33,817 nt of DNA from Opitutales bacterium (lineage in GTDB: Bacteria > Verrucomicrobiota > Verrucomicrobiia > Opitutales > JAFGAQ01). The notes beneath the pieces are model-generated. The model did no database searches and was not told where the DNA came from. It worked only from the letters and a program-made list of their open reading frames with translations. Of the stretch, positions 32,797 to 33,817 are shown piece after piece. The position numbers and the translations under genes are program-made. The DNA is taken from the NCBI GenBank assembly GCA_022361075.1, contig JAKSBQ010000109.1, forward strand, positions 1 through 33,817, given 5' to 3'. Every line of letters begins with the position of its first letter. Positions within the stretch are counted from its first letter, which is position 1.

Positions 32797-33817
32797 ATGC
32801 CCGTCTTTGCCCACATCTCCCATTCTTATGAGCAACTTCTAGATGCGTTGCTATACGAAATGGAAAAGCAGCAAAAACATAGTGGGTCCCCTCAACAAAC
32901 GACCATCGTCGTTCCATCCCACCGTGTGGCTCACTGGATCACCCAATCAATCGCCGACCACTGGGGAGTATGCGTCAATGTAAGATTTGTCTACCTTTCC
33001 TCTCTCTTAGAAAGCGTCAATTCCTCAGGGCTCGAACCAACAACGTATGATCAGTTGCCCCTTCAATGGACACTTCATCTCAAGAAACTACTGGAGGAAA
33101 AGCACCAACAATCTAAATCCAACTCGATTAAGGACATCCAGCAAGCCAAGGAGTATGCTGAACTTTTTCTCCACTACTTCGAGCATCGCCCTGGTTGGAT
33201 GGGTTCTGGGAAAATCGGAGATCTTAACCACCATGCTAACAAATTCCAAACTCAGCTATATTCCGATTTAAGGAATTCTCGGGAGATCAGCCAACATCCT
33301 TTGAATTTGATGGAACCCTCAAATGAGGCTCAATTTGATTTTGCGCAAAATCTTCATGTGTTCGGATTTTGGGAGTTCTCCCCGCTCTATTGGAATTTGC
33401 TGTGCAAGATTTCAGAACAGACGGAGGTCTTCGCGTATCTTTCAGTCCCTACAGCAGGCTACATTGTCGATCTCACTCCAACCAACCTCAGAAACCCGGA
33501 ATTAACGCTCCTCCCCGAAAATCCAACACCTCAAAAACCCACTGATCAACTCCTGGCAAAGCTCGGACAAAGGGGACGAGCAACACAGATCGTCCTTCTT
33601 GATGAAAACATTCATTGCGCAGAGAGATTCGATCACCCGCGAACGAACGAGACCGGTCTTGAGAGGCTTAAAACGGGCATTCTTGACTCCGATACTTCCA
33701 CGACAGACAGGCCGCCTCTGGACGAGTCCATTCAGCTTCACGGATGTTCGAGCAAAATCAGAGAGATCGAAATCGCTAAAGATTTGATCTATCAGGTGTT
33801 TCAGCAAGTTGAGGGAC
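32797..33817 (+). CDS. recC: RecC, exodeoxyribonuclease V gamma subunit, partial (C-terminus beyond right edge)
   Basis: Only the first 340 residues are visible. RecC recognises Chi sites and scaffolds the RecBCD helicase-nuclease for double-strand break repair. Matching elements are TTIVVPSHRVAHWITQSIAD (E. coli RecC: ILVQSTGMAQWLQMTLSQ), YAELFLHYFEHRPGWM (ADLFDQYLVYRPDWL), LHVFGFWEFSPLYWNLL (VFICGISALPPVYLQAL) and SIQLHGCSSKIREIEI (SIQVHSCHSAQREVEV). The ATG at 32797 gives a normal N-terminus and has no Shine-Dalgarno. recB and recD are expected downstream, outside the window. The frame is open to the last base. Confidence 0.9.
   Translation, partial: MPVFAHISHSYEQLLDALLYEMEKQQKHSGSPQQTTIVVPSHRVAHWITQSIADHWGVCVNVRFVYLSSLLESVNSSGLEPTTYDQLPLQWTLHLKKLLEEKHQQSKSNSIKDIQQAKEYAELFLHYFEHRPGWMGSGKIGDLNHHANKFQTQLYSDLRNSREISQHPLNLMEPSNEAQFDFAQNLHVFGFWEFSPLYWNLLCKISEQTEVFAYLSVPTAGYIVDLTPTNLRNPELTLLPENPTPQKPTDQLLAKLGQRGRATQIVLLDENIHCAERFDHPRTNETGLERLKTGILDSDTSTTDRPPLDESIQLHGCSSKIREIEIAKDLIYQVFQQVEG

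Overview
The window looks like a chromosomal segment of a member of the Verrucomicrobiota, probably an Opitutae-like lineage. The best lineage marker is a 51-residue small basic protein at 7793-7948, a type I know from Verrucomicrobia and Chlamydiae. The other genes (ClpB, SmpB, omega subunit, RdgB, Nth, RecC, CLC antiporter, agmatine-to-putrescine enzymes) are ordinary bacterial core genes. Most starts have no clear Shine-Dalgarno sequence. There are no insertion sequences, CRISPR arrays or phage genes. The species cannot be fixed from the sequence alone.

Layout. 1-2700: the N-terminal 900 residues of a very long exported TPR protein that runs off the left edge (minus). 2942-7272: a minus-strand run of rdgB, a Gfo/Idh/MocA-like protein lacking the usual catalytic residues, a CLC H+/Cl- antiporter with a CBS pair, smpB and rpoZ. 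7384-8003: cutA, then the small basic protein and a strong terminator (plus). 8016-15251: a two-partner secretion locus, with the TpsB transporter upstream of a 1829-residue TpsA exoprotein that carries a haemagglutinin-type secretion domain, a repetitive beta-helix-like body and four MBG-type repeats. 15484-17166: DUF1697, transaldolase-like aldolase and acyl-CoA thioesterase (minus). 17257-17949: an exported protein of unknown function, overlapping clpB tail to tail. 17946-22938: clpB, then an ArsR-type regulator with N-carbamoylputrescine amidase and agmatine deiminase in one tight operon, divergent from a thioredoxin gene across an AT-rich dyad. 23333-25140: two tandem paralogous membrane-anchored LTxxQ proteins. 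25376-27501: nth (minus), then a DMT transporter and an MDP-1-like HAD phosphatase (plus).

27511-31389 is a minus-strand cluster: CBS-pair protein, polyprenyl diphosphate synthase, ECF sigma factor, a one-TM protein in the anti-sigma position, and an HtrA/PDZ protein with all three catalytic positions replaced. 31511-31903: a small DUF4870-like membrane protein behind tRNA-Arg(UCG). 31992-32636: a glyoxalase-II-like metallo-hydrolase. 32797-33817: the first 340 residues of RecC, cut by the right edge.

The units that deserve most attention are the ECF sigma / one-TM protein / dead HtrA module, the ArsR-polyamine operon facing thioredoxin, the tandem LTxxQ paralogues and the two-partner secretion locus with its upstream palindrome. 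No stretch longer than about 300 bases lacks a gene. The largest gaps (2701-2941, 15252-15483, 25141-25375) are leader or promoter space with no convincing small gene.
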